Assembly: GCA_965223835.1 (NCBI GenBank)
Contig: CBDCXQ010000001.1
Coordinates: 1,178,001-1,242,000, forward strand
Direction of reading: 5' to 3'
Length of the DNA: 64,000 bases
Source of the DNA: CAVYXZ01 sp965223835
Lineage (GTDB): Bacteria > Chloroflexota > Anaerolineae > Aggregatilineales > Phototrophicaceae
The notes under the pieces are model-generated. The model did no database searches and had not been told where the DNA came from. It saw only the letters and a program-made list of their open reading frames with translations. The position numbers were made by a program, and so were the translations under genes. Position 1 is the stretch's first letter; each line of letters begins with the position of its first letter. Below are positions 31,933 to 39,208 of this stretch, in pieces.

Positions 31933-32586
31933 TTATTCCCCTTTGTAACGATCATTTTGATAAAATTGCCAGGCCAATTGCACGCCAAAGCGCGTGTTGC
32001 GGCCAATGACCCCGGCGATGTCACCATGTAGCCGGGGGATGACGATTTGCTTCACAATTTGTTCCGCTGCGAGGGTTTCTGCCGTGATGTCCAACGCAGC
32101 TTCGATATTGGCGGTGGAACCCGTGAAGAAGACCAAGCCTTTACCGCCCAGACCATCGGCCAGGCGGACTTCCATGAGCGTAACCTCTGCTCCTTTGACG
32201 CCCGCATCCGCCGCTTTGATGGCTGCTGGGACAGTATGCGTCTCAATGATTCCCAACGCGGCATAGGCATCTTCCAGTTCACGAGCATCGCGGTTGCCTG
32301 CCAGTGCGGTGACGACTTCGGGCGCGACGCCGGGCAGAAAGATATGATCGGTGAGCGCATCGGCGGTGAGGGCCAGTCCCGCTTTGAGTGCTTCTTCCAC
32401 CTCTGCTACTGGCCCGCCCAATAGCACCAACAGATTGCCTGGCTGCACCGTTCCCGCTTGAATGACATCTACTTCGGCCCGTTTGACCATCGCATCGGCG
32501 GACTGAATGCCAGCGGCAATGCTGCTGAATTCAAGTAAGGCCAGCGCCGGTTCGATGCTGGATTTTTTGTTCGGGGCAGCGGTCAT
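31933..32586 (-). CDS. BMC-T shell protein, two tandem BMC domains
   Basis: 217 aa. Two BMC folds: residues about 14-95 (ALALLEFSSIAAGIQSADAM, VQPGNLLVLLGGPVAEVEEAL) and 108-195 (ALGIIETHTVPAAIKAADAG, GLVFFTGSTANIEAAL). Tandem BMC proteins form pseudohexameric trimers that tile the facets of bacterial microcompartments and often have gated pores. No pore Cys for an iron-sulfur cluster is seen. Resembles, from memory, BMC-T1 of Haliangium ochraceum. Follows the aldehyde dehydrogenase gene by 137 nt. Confidence 0.9.
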   Translation of the reverse strand: MTAAPNKKSSIEPALALLEFSSIAAGIQSADAMVKRAEVDVIQAGTVQPGNLLVLLGGPVAEVEEALKAGLALTADALTDHIFLPGVAPEVVTALAGNRDARELEDAYAALGIIETHTVPAAIKAADAGVKGAEVTLMEVRLADGLGGKGLVFFTGSTANIEAALDITAETLAAEQIVKQIVIPRLHGDIAGVIGRNTRFGVQLAWQFYQNDRYKGE

Positions 32587-32723
32587 GCAGCCTGCTTATA
32601 CCTATGCCGAAATCTGCTCTGAACTATAACATGACTCAGCAAGGTGGGGTAGCACAAACCGGCCAGGGTCTGGTCAACCGTGATGGATTGGTTTCGGTGC
32701 AAAATGCTAAATTGATCTCTTGC

Positions 32724-34184
32724 CTATACGATGCGAAAACTCTCTTTGAGGGTGCAGCGGCGAAGACGGCTGAAGCTGCGGCAAGTGGTCATACCCTCGC
32801 CGGTGGGGCTGGCAATCGTAAATGAGGTGTAACCCTCGCCGCCGAAGCCCAACCCGGCCAGACAGGGGCCGTTCTTGACAAAGATGGAGCAGTCTATCGC
32901 GCGGGCCATCAGCGTCATGTGATCGACGTTTTTGCTGTGCATGACCGCCGTATGCCGGAAGCCGTGTTCACTCTCCACCGCCAGCTCAATCGCCGAATAG
33001 ACATCCGGCATGGGCACCACTGGCATAATCGGCATCATCTGCTCGGACCACACCAGTTGATGGTCGGGTTCGACCATTGCCACGATCTGGCGAACTTCAT
33101 CGCCCACGTTGATGCCAATCTCTTTGAGCAACACATTGGCGTTCTGCCCGATGAAAGCTTTGTTCATCACACTATAGGTGCCGGGACCACGATCTTCGGC
33201 CAGGATAGACTTCAGCAAACGCCGCAACTGCCAGGACGTGATTAAATAGCCACCGTGTCGAGTCATAGCCTCAACTAGATCATCGGCAATAGATTCCACC
33301 GCGAAGCACGTTTTCTCCGTCGTGCAAACCAGATTGTTGTCGAAGCTACCGCCCCGTACAATATCACGTCCAGCCTGTTCGATGTCGGCGGTTTCATCAA
33401 CGACCACCGGCGGATTGCCCGGCCCGGCACAGACCGCCCGTTTGCCGCTTTTCATGGCCTGCCGCACCACACCAATGCCGCCCGTTACCGCCAGGAGCCG
33501 CACATCTTTGTGGGTCATGAGCGCCTGGGCGGATTCGATCGTCGGTTCCACGACGCACGACAATAAATTAGGCGGGCCGCCCGCGCTCTGAATGGCTCGG
33601 TTTAAGATTTGAATGGTATAGGCGGAGCAGTCTTTGGCGCTGGGATGGGCATTAAACACGACGCCGTTGCCCGCGCTGACCATGCTGATGCTGTTGTTAA
33701 TGATCGTGCTGGTAGGATTCGTGCTGGGTGTAATCGACGCGATCACCCCATACGGCGCGTATTCGGTCAGGGTCAGACCACCATCACCGGTCCAGGCGGC
33801 AGTATCCAGAAATTCGGGGCCGGGGGTTTTAGTCGCGGTGAGTAGATTTTTCTGCACCTTGTCTTCATAACGCCCCATCCCGGTTTCTTCATGTGCCATT
33901 TGCGCCAATACCTGGGCATATTCACGGCCCGCAGCCCGCATCGCCGCGACCATCTGTTTGCGCCGTTCCAGCGGCAGGCCATCAAGCTGATGATAAGCTG
34001 CCAACGCCGCACTGACCGCACTACCAGGGTCGGCAAACAGGCCATCGCCTGGTTCGGGTTCCAGGTGAACATGGGCCGGTGGGCGACCGGTTGTTGTGGA
34101 AACCTGATCGGTATCGCCCAGTTCCCGCATTACATAATCAATGATGCTGTTAATGCGGGCGTCATCCATCATTTGGTCGGTCAT
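32724..34184 (-). CDS. CoA-acylating aldehyde dehydrogenase (PduP/EutE-like), microcompartment cargo
   Basis: 486 aa. Family features: TPSTNPTSTIINNSISM, NAHPSAKDCSAYT, GPGNPPVVVDETAD and the catalytic Cys287 in FDNNLVCTTEKT. Converts an aldehyde with NAD and CoA to acyl-CoA. The N-terminus (DDARINSIIDYVMRELG) is the amphipathic encapsulation helix usual in microcompartment enzymes. ATG at 34184 lies 4 nt after the histidine kinase stop with GGAG upstream; a TTG one codon earlier is possible. Co-transcribed with the signalling genes. Confidence 0.92.
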   Translation of the reverse strand: MTDQMMDDARINSIIDYVMRELGDTDQVSTTTGRPPAHVHLEPEPGDGLFADPGSAVSAALAAYHQLDGLPLERRKQMVAAMRAAGREYAQVLAQMAHEETGMGRYEDKVQKNLLTATKTPGPEFLDTAAWTGDGGLTLTEYAPYGVIASITPSTNPTSTIINNSISMVSAGNGVVFNAHPSAKDCSAYTIQILNRAIQSAGGPPNLLSCVVEPTIESAQALMTHKDVRLLAVTGGIGVVRQAMKSGKRAVCAGPGNPPVVVDETADIEQAGRDIVRGGSFDNNLVCTTEKTCFAVESIADDLVEAMTRHGGYLITSWQLRRLLKSILAEDRGPGTYSVMNKAFIGQNANVLLKEIGINVGDEVRQIVAMVEPDHQLVWSEQMMPIMPVVPMPDVYSAIELAVESEHGFRHTAVMHSKNVDHMTLMARAIDCSIFVKNGPCLAGLGFGGEGYTSFTIASPTGEGMTTCRSFSRLRRCTLKESFRIV

Positions 34185-34188
34185 CAAT

Positions 34189-35301
34189 TTATTGCTCCGC
34201 AGCTTTTAAAGTGGGTAAAGTCAGCGTAAACGTTGTTGCTTTACCATCATTCGTACTCTTGGCGGTGAAATCGCCCTGGTGCGCCTGGGCAACCGCATAA
34301 ACAAAGGGCAGTCCCAACGCCACACTGGTGCGCGCCCCGGCTTGCCGCTGTTCCCACTGGGGGCCACGAGTCATAATATCTTGCTCGAAGCCGGGTTGAA
34401 TCGGTCGTCCGCTATCGGTGAATTGCAGGAGGACGTTTTGGTTGTCCTGCCAGGCGCGAATACTCAGGCTATCACTACGCACCGTGAATTTCATCACGCT
34501 GTCGATTAAAGAACTCAGCGCCCGGCCCAATAATTCCGCGTCCCCGGCGATCATCAGCGGGGTGTCCGGTAAATCGACTTGAACGTTTAACCCCTTGATC
34601 TCTAGCGTGTATGCTTCATACTCCAGACTCGTCCGAATAACCTCGACCAAATCAAGCTCGGCTAATTGTAACTCGTAACAGTCTAATTCCAAACGAGGCA
34701 GATCAACCAACGTGCTTACCAGATTTAACTGACGGTGCGCTGCGTTTAACGCCCCCTTGAGCAATCGTTCGGTTGAATCCGACATCCCGTCTTCAGCCTG
34801 GAATGCAAGCAGCACTTCCAGACTGCTGATAATCACGCTAATTGGGCTTTTGAGATCGTGTGCCAGTAAGTTCGCTGTGCCCAGTGTTGCTTCAGACGTC
34901 ATGCCCATCAGGGGACCACTCGCTAGCGCTCGCCCATTCGATGTACGGGGTGCCGCTAACCAGCTATGCAGATCAACCCAGTTAACTGGCTCGTCAATGA
35001 CTAGATCGACACCAACATTCAATATCGCCTGACGCAGGACCGAATCACCCTGGTTGAGGGCGATAATCGGCATACCGTTACCCAGTTCGTTTCGCAGCGT
35101 GCTGCACGCCTGGATTCCGTTCAACTCGGGCATGGCAATGTCCACGATTATGGCTTGTGGGCTAACCCGTTTGGCGATCTTCAGGGCGTCTGCGCTGCTG
35201 CCAGCTACATCGAGTGAATAGCCCAGCGCCTGTAATTGAATGCCAACGGGTTCAAGTGCTTCAGGGGTCGGTTTACCAAGAAGGATTAGCTGTTGACTCA
35301 T
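34189..35301 (-). CDS. Hybrid receiver-histidine kinase, atypical
   Basis: 370 aa. Residues 1-120 are a receiver domain with Asp54 (IIVDIAMPELNG) but without the acidic pair at the first strand (LILLGKP). Residues about 140-210 hold the H-box LLAHDLKSPISVI (His148). The ATPase part has DSGRPI and GLPFVYAVAQAHQG, but the N-box Asn is replaced (SSLIDSVMKF), so ATP binding may be weak. No membrane segment: cytosolic. ATGA overlap with the cyclase gene before it and 4 nt before the aldehyde dehydrogenase, so signalling is wired into the microcompartment operon. Confidence 0.85.
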   Translation of the reverse strand: MSQQLILLGKPTPEALEPVGIQLQALGYSLDVAGSSADALKIAKRVSPQAIIVDIAMPELNGIQACSTLRNELGNGMPIIALNQGDSVLRQAILNVGVDLVIDEPVNWVDLHSWLAAPRTSNGRALASGPLMGMTSEATLGTANLLAHDLKSPISVIISSLEVLLAFQAEDGMSDSTERLLKGALNAAHRQLNLVSTLVDLPRLELDCYELQLAELDLVEVIRTSLEYEAYTLEIKGLNVQVDLPDTPLMIAGDAELLGRALSSLIDSVMKFTVRSDSLSIRAWQDNQNVLLQFTDSGRPIQPGFEQDIMTRGPQWEQRQAGARTSVALGLPFVYAVAQAHQGDFTAKSTNDGKATTFTLTLPTLKAAEQ

Positions 35302-36338
35302 AGAATGAGTTCCAGGACTTCATAGGTCATGACCGCTTCAGAACGGTTTTTGACATGCATTTCACCCATTGGCCGGGCGTTGATGTGCGCAATGACGTAA
35401 TCATAGGTCGCATTGCTGATCAGAATCTGGCTGTTTTGACTCAAGCCTTGCAGACGAGAGGCCAGGTTCACGGTGTCACCGACCGCTGTGAAATCCATAA
35501 TCTTATTGGTGCCAACATTGCCGACTACCGCCTGCCCGGTATGAATGCCGAAATTAATTTCCAGCCGATGTTCAGGTGGTAGCTTCTGGTGAAATGTTGC
35601 CAGTGCTTCCCGGATCTTGACCGCTGTTTGAACTGCATACAACGCATGATCGGCCTGTAATAGGGGCGTGTTGTACAGTGCCATGACGCCATCCCCCAGG
35701 AATTTATCGATCGTGCCATTGTGCTGCAAGATCACGTTCACGACCAGATCATGGTAACTGTTGAGGATGCTCAATAATACTTCTGGTTCCGTATGCTCAG
35801 ACATAGCCGTGAAGCCCTCCAGGTCGGCAAACAAGACGGTGACTTCTTGCAGCTTGCCGCCGAGTTTAACCTGAGTTGGGTCTGCCAGCATTTGCTCAAC
35901 AACCGAACTATGAACATAACGTTCAAAGGTGTTCTGAAGCACTTCCTGTTTGTCACGGAGTTCGTCCGATTCCACCTTGGCTCGCAGGCGAGTCGAAACC
36001 CGCGCAATCAATTCGCGTGGGTCATAGGGTTTGGGCAAATAATCGTCGGCCCCCACGTCTAACCCATGCACGCGTTGCTCAACACCGCTCTGGGCCGTGA
36101 CCATGAATATCGGGATTTGAGCCGTTTCCGGGGCTGATTTTAATGTAGCACAGACATCAAAGCCATTCATGCCCGGCATATCAATATCCAGTACCACCAG
36201 GTCTGGCAGTTGAGACTGAGCAGCCTGTAACGCGCTGGGGCCATCATAGGCGGTAATGACATCCACACCAATGGTTTCCAGCGTGATTTTAGTCAGTTGA
36301 CGCATTTCGGGATTATCTTCTGCGACCAGGACTTTCAC
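35298..36338 (-). CDS. Receiver-class III adenylate cyclase
   Basis: 346 aa from a GTG at 36338; the ATG of a longer frame lies inside the upstream gene. Residues 1-120 are a full receiver (Asp7/8, Asp51 in VVLDIDMPG, KPYDP). Residues about 150-340 are a class III cyclase: VTVLFADLEGFTAMSE and GDGVMALYN with metal Asp residues, TIDKFLGDG with the adenine-binding Lys, and AVGDTVNLASRLQ. Predicted cytosolic cAMP synthesis controlled by phosphorylation, perhaps by the kinase encoded next (ATGA overlap). Confidence 0.9.
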   Translation of the reverse strand: MKVLVAEDNPEMRQLTKITLETIGVDVITAYDGPSALQAAQSQLPDLVVLDIDMPGMNGFDVCATLKSAPETAQIPIFMVTAQSGVEQRVHGLDVGADDYLPKPYDPRELIARVSTRLRAKVESDELRDKQEVLQNTFERYVHSSVVEQMLADPTQVKLGGKLQEVTVLFADLEGFTAMSEHTEPEVLLSILNSYHDLVVNVILQHNGTIDKFLGDGVMALYNTPLLQADHALYAVQTAVKIREALATFHQKLPPEHRLEINFGIHTGQAVVGNVGTNKIMDFTAVGDTVNLASRLQGLSQNSQILISNATYDYVIAHINARPMGEMHVKNRSEAVMTYEVLELIL

Positions 36339-36351
36339 ATTGGTTTCTCGA

Positions 36352-36720
36352 TTAACTGAGATGGGCTTCAAGTTTGCTTGCCAGCGCCCGGAAATTGATG
36401 GGCTTTGACAGATAATCGTCACAACCGGCGGCCAATGCCCGCTCCCGGTCACCCATCAAGGCGTGGGCGGTCAGGGCAATGATTGGAATGTGCTTGAGTT
36501 CCGGGTTGGCTTTCAACTGCTGGGCCGCTGTCCATCCATCCAGACGGGGCAGTGATAAATCCATCAGAATCAGGTCGGGACGCTCTGCCGCGACCATGGC
36601 GACACCCTGTTCGCCATCAACGGCTTGCAGAATCTGATAGTTTAAAGACGCCAGAATATCCGTGATTAAGATCATGTTATCTGGATTATCTTCCACTACC
36701 AGGATTCGGTCCCCTTCCAT
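36352..36720 (-). CDS. Single-domain response regulator
   Basis: 122 aa, one complete receiver: ILVVEDNPDNM, phospho-acceptor Asp54 in LILMDLSLPRLDG, Thr in IIALTAHAL, Lys in YLSKPINF. DivK/CheY-like, no output domain. GGAG 8 nt before ATG. 13 nt before the receiver-cyclase gene; probably part of a phosphorelay with it and the hybrid kinase. Confidence 0.9.
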   Translation of the reverse strand: MEGDRILVVEDNPDNMILITDILASLNYQILQAVDGEQGVAMVAAERPDLILMDLSLPRLDGWTAAQQLKANPELKHIPIIALTAHALMGDRERALAAGCDDYLSKPINFRALASKLEAHLS

Positions 36721-36791
36721 CGGCTGATCTCCATTAGCAGGGCAAGACTTATCTTATTTTACATCATGCTTCGGGGTGTGGGGGCGTTTAG

Positions 36792-36840
36792 CGTTAGCAA
36801 TGATCGACAGTTATAACAGTAATCATATCACTTGCTAACG
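36792..36840. promoter_or_regulatory. 9-bp inverted repeat around a possible promoter
   Basis: Arms CGTTAGCAA (36792-36800) and TTGCTAACG (36832-36840), 31 nt apart. On the minus strand TTAGCA within one arm and TATAAC are 17 nt apart, a plausible promoter for the signalling genes. The arms could be an operator pair or a leader hairpin. Confidence 0.4.
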
Positions 36841-36850
36841 GGAATATAAT

Positions 36851-37159
36851 TCAGAATGGCGAAATGTCGGTATTGCGGTCAAATTTCACCTGGTCATGGA
36901 TCTGCCAGGTATCAACGATTGCCATAATGATTGCATCAACGGGCCGGGCATCGGTCTGTTTCGTCTGACGTGCTGGACTGCCGCTGGCAAGCAGCACTCG
37001 TTCGCCAATTGCCGTATTAAGCAAATCGACCGCGACCATATAAGTTGTGGTTGCCGTTGCATCGGTTTTGAGCACCTGAACAATCCGCAACGGCAGACCA
37101 ACCATATTGGTCGTTTTGCGGCTCGCAACGACGGTCCCTATGACTTCGCCGATGACCAT
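36851..37159 (-). CDS. BMC-P pentameric shell vertex protein (EutN/CcmL family)
   Basis: 102 aa from the ATG at 37159, the normal length of the family; a longer frame upstream lies inside the BMC-T gene. Motifs: MVIGEVIGTVVASRKTTNM, LPLRIVQVL, MVAVDLLNTAIGERVLLASG and PVDAIIMAIVDTW. Pentamers cap the vertices of microcompartments. 10 nt after the BMC-T stop. Confidence 0.94.
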   Translation of the reverse strand: MVIGEVIGTVVASRKTTNMVGLPLRIVQVLKTDATATTTYMVAVDLLNTAIGERVLLASGSPARQTKQTDARPVDAIIMAIVDTWQIHDQVKFDRNTDISPF

Positions 37160-37169
37160 GATTGCGACC

Positions 37170-37808
37170 TTATTCCTTGCGACTGGCCGGGTTTTCGCGC
37201 CCGGTGACGCCTTCAATCGCCGCCAGGGCCGCGCCGTAACCCGCCATAATATCTTGCTCTTCGCCACCCAGGTAGATGCGCCCGAAACTGCCGAACGCCT
37301 GCACTTCCAGAATATTGATATTGGCGGCTTTTTCGGCTTCATTGGCTGCCAGGGCGGCATAACCCGCTGGTTCAACTTCCAGCACATATAGGGTCTGTCC
37401 GGCCAGGATCATATGTCCATGCCGCACGCGGTTAATCAACTGCGTTTGATGGGCATCAATGTTGCGGATAATCTGGCTGGAAACAATGCGGGGCTTGATG
37501 CGATCATCCTGTGAAACCTCCAGTGCTTCCAGGATGGCTTCGCCGGCAGCACGAGCTTCAGATTGTTCGGCGGAATGCACTTCCAGCAGGCCATACAGCC
37601 GCTCCACAATCTGGATGCCAGGGCGCACGCTGGTCGCTTTGAGTGCAATATCGGTAATGCGATTGATTTCAATGCCCGGTGAAATTTCGATCCAGAGGGA
37701 GGCATCGCCGGGCAGGGGCAGAAAACCGCGCGCGACCGTACCCAGAAAAGCGGCGTGTTGTCTTTGTAAATTGTCTAAAAAAACATAGCTACGTAAATCG
37801 ACGGCCAC
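37170..37808 (-). CDS. BMC-T shell protein, Haliangium T2/T3-like
   Basis: 212 aa, GTG start with GGGAG 9 nt upstream. Starts with RSYVFLDNLQRQHAAFLG; then DASLWIEISPGIEINRITD, a LYGLLEVHS strand and YVLEVEPAGYAALAANEAE, with GSFGRIYLGG near the end. The pattern is that of permuted BMC-T proteins such as T2/T3 of Haliangium ochraceum (from memory), which stack as double trimers with gated large pores. First gene of the shell pair. Confidence 0.93.
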   Translation of the reverse strand: MAVDLRSYVFLDNLQRQHAAFLGTVARGFLPLPGDASLWIEISPGIEINRITDIALKATSVRPGIQIVERLYGLLEVHSAEQSEARAAGEAILEALEVSQDDRIKPRIVSSQIIRNIDAHQTQLINRVRHGHMILAGQTLYVLEVEPAGYAALAANEAEKAANINILEVQAFGSFGRIYLGGEEQDIMAGYGAALAAIEGVTGRENPASRKE

Positions 37809-37843
37809 GTTTTATTCTCCCGGTGCAATTCAGAATGGTGCCT

Positions 37844-37849
37844 AGTATA
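37844..37849 (-). promoter_or_regulatory. Possible -10 box for the shell genes
   Basis: Minus-strand TATACT about 36 nt before the GTG of the BMC-T gene. No convincing -35 box at normal spacing, so support is weak. Confidence 0.3.
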
Positions 37850-37873
37850 ACACCAAGCGGAGGGCTACGCTGC

Positions 37874-38464
37874 TTACTTAAACACTTCTTCCGGGAAGCC
37901 GAACTTGTACAACAGGCCCCAATCCTGTGGCGGCCAATAGCGAATCAGCGCCTCACCAATAATGTGTTCCCGCGTGATTGGGTCAAAAACTCGTGAATCG
38001 CGGCTGCGGTTGCGGTTGTCGCCCATCACGAAATATTCATCTTCCGCCAGTTCCCACAGGTTATCGCGGCAACGGCTGGTGTTGCACGCTTCGTTGATAT
38101 ACGTTTCGTTCAACTCCTGACCGTCGATATACACCTTTGTATCGCGGATTTCGACAGTTTCGCCGGGTAAGCCGACCACGCGCTTAATCAAGGGCGGGTC
38201 AACGCCGGGACGATCAGGGGATTCAAATACAATGATTTCGCCGCGCTCAGGGTCTGTCAGCATATAATTTACGCGGCTGACGATGACCCGCTGGCTGGTA
38301 TAAAAATTGGGCTCCATGCTCGGACCATCAACATAAAAACGGACACTCGCCAGATCAACCAGCGCATAAATTGACCCGATTAAGATCAGGGTTTCGATGA
38401 TCTCAAACAAGAAGCCACGCCGTCGCAATTGAGGACGGGGCATAAAAGCTGCGTTCTCCGTCAT
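37874..38464 (-). CDS. lepB: Signal peptidase I, second of a tandem pair
   Basis: 196 aa. One N-terminal membrane segment (residues 20-38, FEIIETLILIGSIYALVDL); catalytic Ser49 in VDGPSMEPN and Lys94 in PLIKRVVGLPGE; box with FVMGDNRNRSRDSR. Removes signal peptides from exported pre-proteins at the outer face of the membrane. About half identical to the next gene upstream, from which it is 15 nt away (AAGGAG ribosome site). A Cys pair (EACNTSRC) lies in the beta domain. Confidence 0.93.
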   Translation of the reverse strand: MTENAAFMPRPQLRRRGFLFEIIETLILIGSIYALVDLASVRFYVDGPSMEPNFYTSQRVIVSRVNYMLTDPERGEIIVFESPDRPGVDPPLIKRVVGLPGETVEIRDTKVYIDGQELNETYINEACNTSRCRDNLWELAEDEYFVMGDNRNRSRDSRVFDPITREHIIGEALIRYWPPQDWGLLYKFGFPEEVFK

Positions 38465-38479
38465 AAAATGGTGTGCTCC

Positions 38480-39058
38480 TTACGGTGCGGCGATGCTGCT
38501 AACGATGCCCCACGATTGAGGCGGCCAATAGCGTACCAATACTTCACCCACGATAAATTCGCGCTTCACCGGGCCAAACGCCCGCGAGTCGCTACTATGA
38601 TTGCGATTGTCGCCCATTACAAAATATTCATCGGGTCCCAATTCCCAGCGGTTGTCACGACAACTTCCCACTGAACAAGCTTCGTTGATGTAGGGTTCTT
38701 TGAGGACTTCCCCGTTAACAAAGACCCGTGTGTCAATAATTTCGACGACATCACCCGGTAAACCAATGACTCGCTTGATATAGTCTTCAGACGGGTTGCG
38801 GGGATAATGAAAAACGACAATATCCAATCGGTCAGGTTCCGCCACCAGGTAATTCAAGCGACTGATATACAGGATCTGGTTGTCGTCAAAATTGGGGAAC
38901 ATGCTCTGGCCTTGCACCATATAGCGGGCGCTGGACAGATTCACCAGGGCATAAATGGCGCCGATCAGGACGATGGTATCCAGTATTTCACGTAACCAGT
39001 GGGAGCGACGCAACCGGGGGCGGGGTTGGGCTGGATTGGATTGATTTTCCGCGTTCAA
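38480..39058 (-). CDS. lepB: Signal peptidase I, first of a tandem pair
   Basis: 192 aa, starting at a TTG that has TTGGAG 6 nt upstream; no ATG is available and a TTG four codons earlier lies too close to the predicted transcript start. Membrane segment at 24-42 (EILDTIVLIGAIYALVNL), Ser52 in VQGQSMFPN, Lys95 in YIKRVIGLPGD, FVMGDNRNHSSDSR. Same Cys pair as its neighbour (EACSVGSC). Duplicate genes may split work between substrate classes. Confidence 0.92.
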   Translation of the reverse strand: MNAENQSNPAQPRPRLRRSHWLREILDTIVLIGAIYALVNLSSARYMVQGQSMFPNFDDNQILYISRLNYLVAEPDRLDIVVFHYPRNPSEDYIKRVIGLPGDVVEIIDTRVFVNGEVLKEPYINEACSVGSCRDNRWELGPDEYFVMGDNRNHSSDSRAFGPVKREFIVGEVLVRYWPPQSWGIVSSIAAP

Positions 39059-39082
39059 ATGAAACTCCAATTAATCTCATAC

Positions 39083-39111
39083 ATTATAGTCGCCAAAATA
39101 GGGCACAGCAA
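39083..39111 (-). promoter_or_regulatory. Promoter of the signal peptidase pair
   Basis: Minus-strand TTGCTG (39106-39111) and consensus TATAAT (39083-39088) spaced 17 nt; start near 39076, giving an 18-nt leader. Confidence 0.65.
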
Positions 39112-39149
39112 TTGGAAATAGTACTACTTCTCTAACCAGACTTTCGGTT

Positions 39150-39179
39150 TTGTCAAGGTCGACAATGCCGTCTTAATAT
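39150..39179 (+). promoter_or_regulatory. Promoter of the receiver-GAF-cyclase gene
   Basis: TTGTCA (39150-39155) and TAATAT (39174-39179) with 18-nt spacing, back to back with the minus-strand promoter. TTGTC and GACAA (39161-39165) around the -35 box form a short dyad. Confidence 0.45.
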
Positions 39180-39208
39180 ATACTGTATAAAGAGATGCTT
39201 ATCGGATT

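Noticed and set aside
32587..32723. Possible missing BMC-H gene between aldehyde dehydrogenase and BMC-T
   Set aside because: The gap is 137 nt and holds no frame long enough or similar to a shell hexamer protein.
36851..37387. 178-residue version of the BMC-P protein
   Set aside because: The first 76 residues overlap the BMC-T gene and look like a shadow; the 102-residue form has the family's length and a start just after the BMC-T stop.
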